DNA of 8,355 nucleotides, from positions 1 to 8,355 of the forward strand of contig CAYXVF010000166.1 in NCBI GenBank assembly GCA_964468125.1, given 5' to 3'. Shown piece by piece: positions 6,335 to 8,355 of this stretch (position 1 is the first letter of the stretch; each line of letters begins with the position of its first letter). The notes under the pieces are model-generated. The model was not told where the DNA came from, searched no databases, and saw nothing but the letters and a program-made list of their open reading frames with translations. Source of the DNA: CAYXVF01 sp964468125 (GTDB lineage: Bacteria > Myxococcota > XYA12-FULL-58-9 > CAYXVF01). The translations under genes were made by a program, and so were the position numbers.

Positions 6335-6358
6335 AGGCACTTAGAACCTTAGGTGCCT
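6335..6358. promoter_or_regulatory. Dyad 1 upstream of sigma-54 promoter
   Basis: AGGCACTTAG (6335-6344) pairs with TTAGGTGCCT (6349-6358) around a four-base centre, with eight Watson-Crick pairs and two G-T pairs. Neither strand has a following T-run, so a terminator for the upstream DUF4397-type gene is less likely than a DNA-binding dyad. Its centre lies about 35 bases upstream of the -24 element, nearer than many enhancer sites. It could be bound by an enhancer-binding protein or another regulator. Confidence 0.5.
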
Positions 6359-6389
6359 CAGAATGAATCAAATGAGGTGTCTCATTCTG
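6359..6389. promoter_or_regulatory. Dyad 2 upstream of sigma-54 promoter
   Basis: CAGAATGA (6359-6366) and TCATTCTG (6382-6389) are perfect eight-base inverted arms. Nested inside is a perfect AATGAG-GTGT-CTCATT palindrome (6371-6386). The centre is about 60-67 bases upstream of the -24 element, within the range used by sigma-54 activators. Copy A keeps only fragments of it (CAGAATG at 330-335, GGTGTC at 347-352). Confidence 0.5.
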
Positions 6390-6438
6390 CAGCACGACTC
6401 GACCCCCGGTGGATTTGGTCCTCGTTCAGTGGAGCGCT

Positions 6439-8274
6439 TCAGTTTGGGGTGTACAGCACCGCGGTCCCCTCCTGATTGACGACGAGCAACCGCGAGCTTT
6501 GGCCGGTGGGCTGGAACGAACCGGTCACGATGAACAGCAAGGTATCGCCGCCGTTGAAGCCATCGGTGGTGAGGGTGACGTCAAAGGAGGCGAGCGGCGA
6601 TGGGCTTCCCGCCGGAGTGATGGTCACGCGTTGGTCCTCGAACACCTCGGTGACGTCTTCGGACGACGAGTCTCCGAAGCTCAGGTTGGGCAGCTCGGGA
6701 GCGCCGAAGGCAGGGGCCGCGAGCGGTGAGACCTGAAAATCGACCGCCCCTACGTTTGCGGCTGCATTCAGACCATGTGCGGAGAACAGGCCGCTCAATG
6801 GTTGGCTCAGGCGATCTCCGTTGAATCGAACGCGCGCGAGCTCGAGGCCCGGGACATCGCCCTCCTCACCGATGATCACCCATCGTTCGTGTGCGTCACG
6901 GTCGAGCTCCATCGTCTCGGATAGCGCGGCGGTGGTGCCGCCGTCGTCACTCACGGCGACGAGAAGCTCCACGCGAGACAGGGTGCTGATCACCGGCGTT
7001 GCGGCGTACTGGGCCAGGCCGGCAGCGAAGCTCTCGCTCGAAGCCGCGACGTCGTAAGTCGAGCCCGGGGCGAGACCGGCGTGAATCACTTGGATGCGGG
7101 CGGCCTCGTCGAGCGGGTAAACGCTTCCGTCTGGCGTGACCGCAACGACAGTCAGTGGTGGTCCGGAAACGCCATCGTTGCCGGGATTGGCCGCCGGGTT
7201 TCGGAAGCCTTGCAAGACCAGCGCCGCCACGCCGCCGGGCGGGAACGGCTCGGTCACCGGGCCGGCGAGAAGCGATGACAGCTGCAACGAGAGAATCGGT
7301 CTCTGATCGGTGTTTGCGTCGTAGACATCGAACGCCCGCTCGGACGGCGCGTCGATGTAGGTCTGACGATTGCTGTAGGAAATGTCGGAGATGAGCTCCG
7401 TGGCCGGCTCGACGCCAAAGACCCGTTGTCGACCGAGTCCCACCGCCGAGAGATCGGCGACCGCGTGAACCGCTCCGAGCCGCGCAACCGGGCCGCCATT
7501 CGCTTCTTCCAGGTTGGGGATATACTCGTAGTCGAGCGTGAGGTTGCCGGCGGGATTCACCGATCGATCGTAGGTGCCGCTCGGCCCCACGCCGTGCAGA
7601 ACGACGAAATAACCCTCACCGGCGTTGAACTCGTCCGCCGTCGAGGTGAAGCCAGCATCCTCGGGGGAGGAGGCATCGGGACGCGAGAACAGGAGGAGCG
7701 CGTCCACCGGGTGTTTGAACACCGGAGTCGCTTCGCCGTAGGCGAGGTCATCCCCGACGACGGTGCCGCTCTCATCTTCCGCTAGACGCGGACCGGCCCA
7801 GATGTCGACGGTGCTGACCGCATCGCCCGCGAGCGCGTTGTAGACCTGCAGGCGTGCGGCCGGCACGCACCCGGTTTTGTCTGTGTTTTGCGTCTCGAAC
7901 GGGCCCGGACACGACGGCACACAGACGGTGCCGTCGAGGACCGTACCCGTTCCGCACGCGATGGAGGTCGGCGCCACACAGCGTCCGGTGCCGCTGTCGA
8001 GCTGCGACGGAGGCTGGCAGGCTTGCGAGGCGAGCACGCACTCGCTTCCATCACTCGTTGCGACCGTCCCCGCGGTGCAGCCCAGCGAGCCCGGCTGCTC
8101 TGCCGTACACTCGCCGTTGACCAGCGTCGTGCCCGGGCCGCAGGTCGCAACGGTCACGCACTCTTCCCCGCTCAATTCGGTTCCAAAGCCGCATTCTCGC
8201 TCGAGCCCCCCGGCACAGGCAGCAACGGTGGCGGTGAGGATAGCCAGGCTCACTGCGGTGCGTGGTTTCACCAT
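6439..8274 (-). CDS. DUF4397-type lipoprotein with six N-terminal Cys modules
   Basis: The protein has 611 residues from ATG at 8274. Residues 1-20 form a lipoprotein signal peptide (LTATVAAC, Cys20). Residues 28-136 contain six two-Cys modules of the form C-x(10-13)-C, several reading CGxGTxLxGxxC-V: Cys pairs 28/39, 45/56, 66/79, 86/99, 107/118 and 122/136. They resemble the small disulfide modules common in myxobacterial surface lipoproteins. After residue 139 there are probably three DUF4397-like units, starting at ARLQVYNALAGDAVSTVDIW (about 140), VARLGAVHAVADL (263) and AARIQVIHAGL (391). The C-terminal 150 residues look like another beta-sandwich. The family is extracytoplasmic and its function is unknown. 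GAGGAG sits three bases before the ATG; a GTG at 8271 has better spacing (six bases) and would remove one residue. Its own promoter is not visible in the 81 bases upstream. It ends about 125 bases before the sigma-54 promoter, so it is probably a separate transcription unit. Confidence 0.85.
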   Translation of the reverse strand: MVKPRTAVSLAILTATVAACAGGLERECGFGTELSGEECVTVATCGPGTTLVNGECTAEQPGSLGCTAGTVATSDGSECVLASQACQPPSQLDSGTGRCVAPTSIACGTGTVLDGTVCVPSCPGPFETQNTDKTGCVPAARLQVYNALAGDAVSTVDIWAGPRLAEDESGTVVGDDLAYGEATPVFKHPVDALLLFSRPDASSPEDAGFTSTADEFNAGEGYFVVLHGVGPSGTYDRSVNPAGNLTLDYEYIPNLEEANGGPVARLGAVHAVADLSAVGLGRQRVFGVEPATELISDISYSNRQTYIDAPSERAFDVYDANTDQRPILSLQLSSLLAGPVTEPFPPGGVAALVLQGFRNPAANPGNDGVSGPPLTVVAVTPDGSVYPLDEAARIQVIHAGLAPGSTYDVAASSESFAAGLAQYAATPVISTLSRVELLVAVSDDGGTTAALSETMELDRDAHERWVIIGEEGDVPGLELARVRFNGDRLSQPLSGLFSAHGLNAAANVGAVDFQVSPLAAPAFGAPELPNLSFGDSSSEDVTEVFEDQRVTITPAGSPSPLASFDVTLTTDGFNGGDTLLFIVTGSFQPTGQSSRLLVVNQEGTAVLYTPN

Positions 8275-8355
8275 CGACTCCTCTTGTGACCTTGAGTGTT
8301 CACGCCGTCCCGTCCTCCGACACCTCGGTAAAGGGCCCGCAGCCGCGCGCGGTCA

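Larger units (their letters stand above)
6291..6370 (-). repeat. Dispersed promoter module, copy B
   Basis: This is the partner of 261-340 (55 of 80 identical, no gaps). It sits 39 bases upstream of the lipoprotein ATG, against 25 bases for copy A. In this copy the conserved segment ends in a strong dyad (6335-6358) and continues into a second dyad (to 6389). Its far end lies close to the stop codon of the DUF4397-type gene at 6439. Confidence 0.7.

Noticed and set aside
6335..6389. Rho-independent terminator of the DUF4397-type gene
   Set aside because: The hairpins have no following T-run on the minus strand, and a related sequence occurs at 305-335 where no gene ends. A role in the promoter is more economical.
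8286..8303. GTGA-N10-TCAC dyad upstream of the DUF4397-type gene as a CRP/FNR-like site
   Set aside because: The spacer is 10 rather than 6 bases and the arms are only four bases, so it is easily chance. It also lies within 15-30 bases of the start codon.

Overview
The window is GC-rich and reads as a fragment of a predatory or soil-type deltaproteobacterium (Myxococcota-like). That placement is an inference from gene content: several lipoproteins with disulfide-rich repeats or Ser/Gly linkers, a DUF4397-type surface protein, a short Uma2-type nuclease, and sigma-54 promoters. No rRNA, tRNA, CRISPR array or insertion sequence was seen. A 100-N scaffold gap lies at 5352-5451.

Layout. The left edge (1-236, minus) holds the N-terminal 78 residues of an unrecognised Ala-rich protein that runs off the window. 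Directly upstream of it (261-340) is a sigma-54-type -24/-12 promoter. Next comes the C-terminal part of an NAD-dependent epimerase (SDR family, plus strand, to 847) whose nucleotide-binding half is missing. A complete S9 prolyl-oligopeptidase/DPP IV-like peptidase follows (929-3199, plus), probably exported as a lipoprotein. It converges on a frameshifted Uma2-family nuclease (3229-3709, minus). From 3808 to 8274 everything is on the minus strand. In transcription order this is a DUF4397-type lipoprotein with six N-terminal Cys modules (8274 to 6439), a second sigma-54 promoter (6298-6313), a lipoprotein leading into a beta-barrel-like C-terminal domain across the gap (6252 to 4752), and, 20 bases later, a lipoprotein with three 12-cysteine repeats (4731 to 3808).

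The most notable observation is that the two intergenic regions at 261-340 and 6291-6370 are copies of one module. They align without gaps over 80 columns with 55 identities. Each contains TGGCAC-N5-CTGCT on the minus strand with exactly 10 bases between GG and GC, and each sits just upstream of a minus-strand gene. This suggests one sigma-54/enhancer-binding-protein regulon that controls the envelope operon at 6252-3808 and the unknown gene at the left edge. Dyad-symmetric sequences upstream of the second promoter are candidate activator sites.

The products appear to be mostly envelope proteins: an exported peptidase, a DUF4397 protein, a lipoprotein/barrel protein and a Cys-rich lipoprotein. 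No complete new enzymatic or defence system could be demonstrated. The undescribed part is the sigma-54-controlled pair lipoprotein/barrel plus 12-Cys-repeat lipoprotein.
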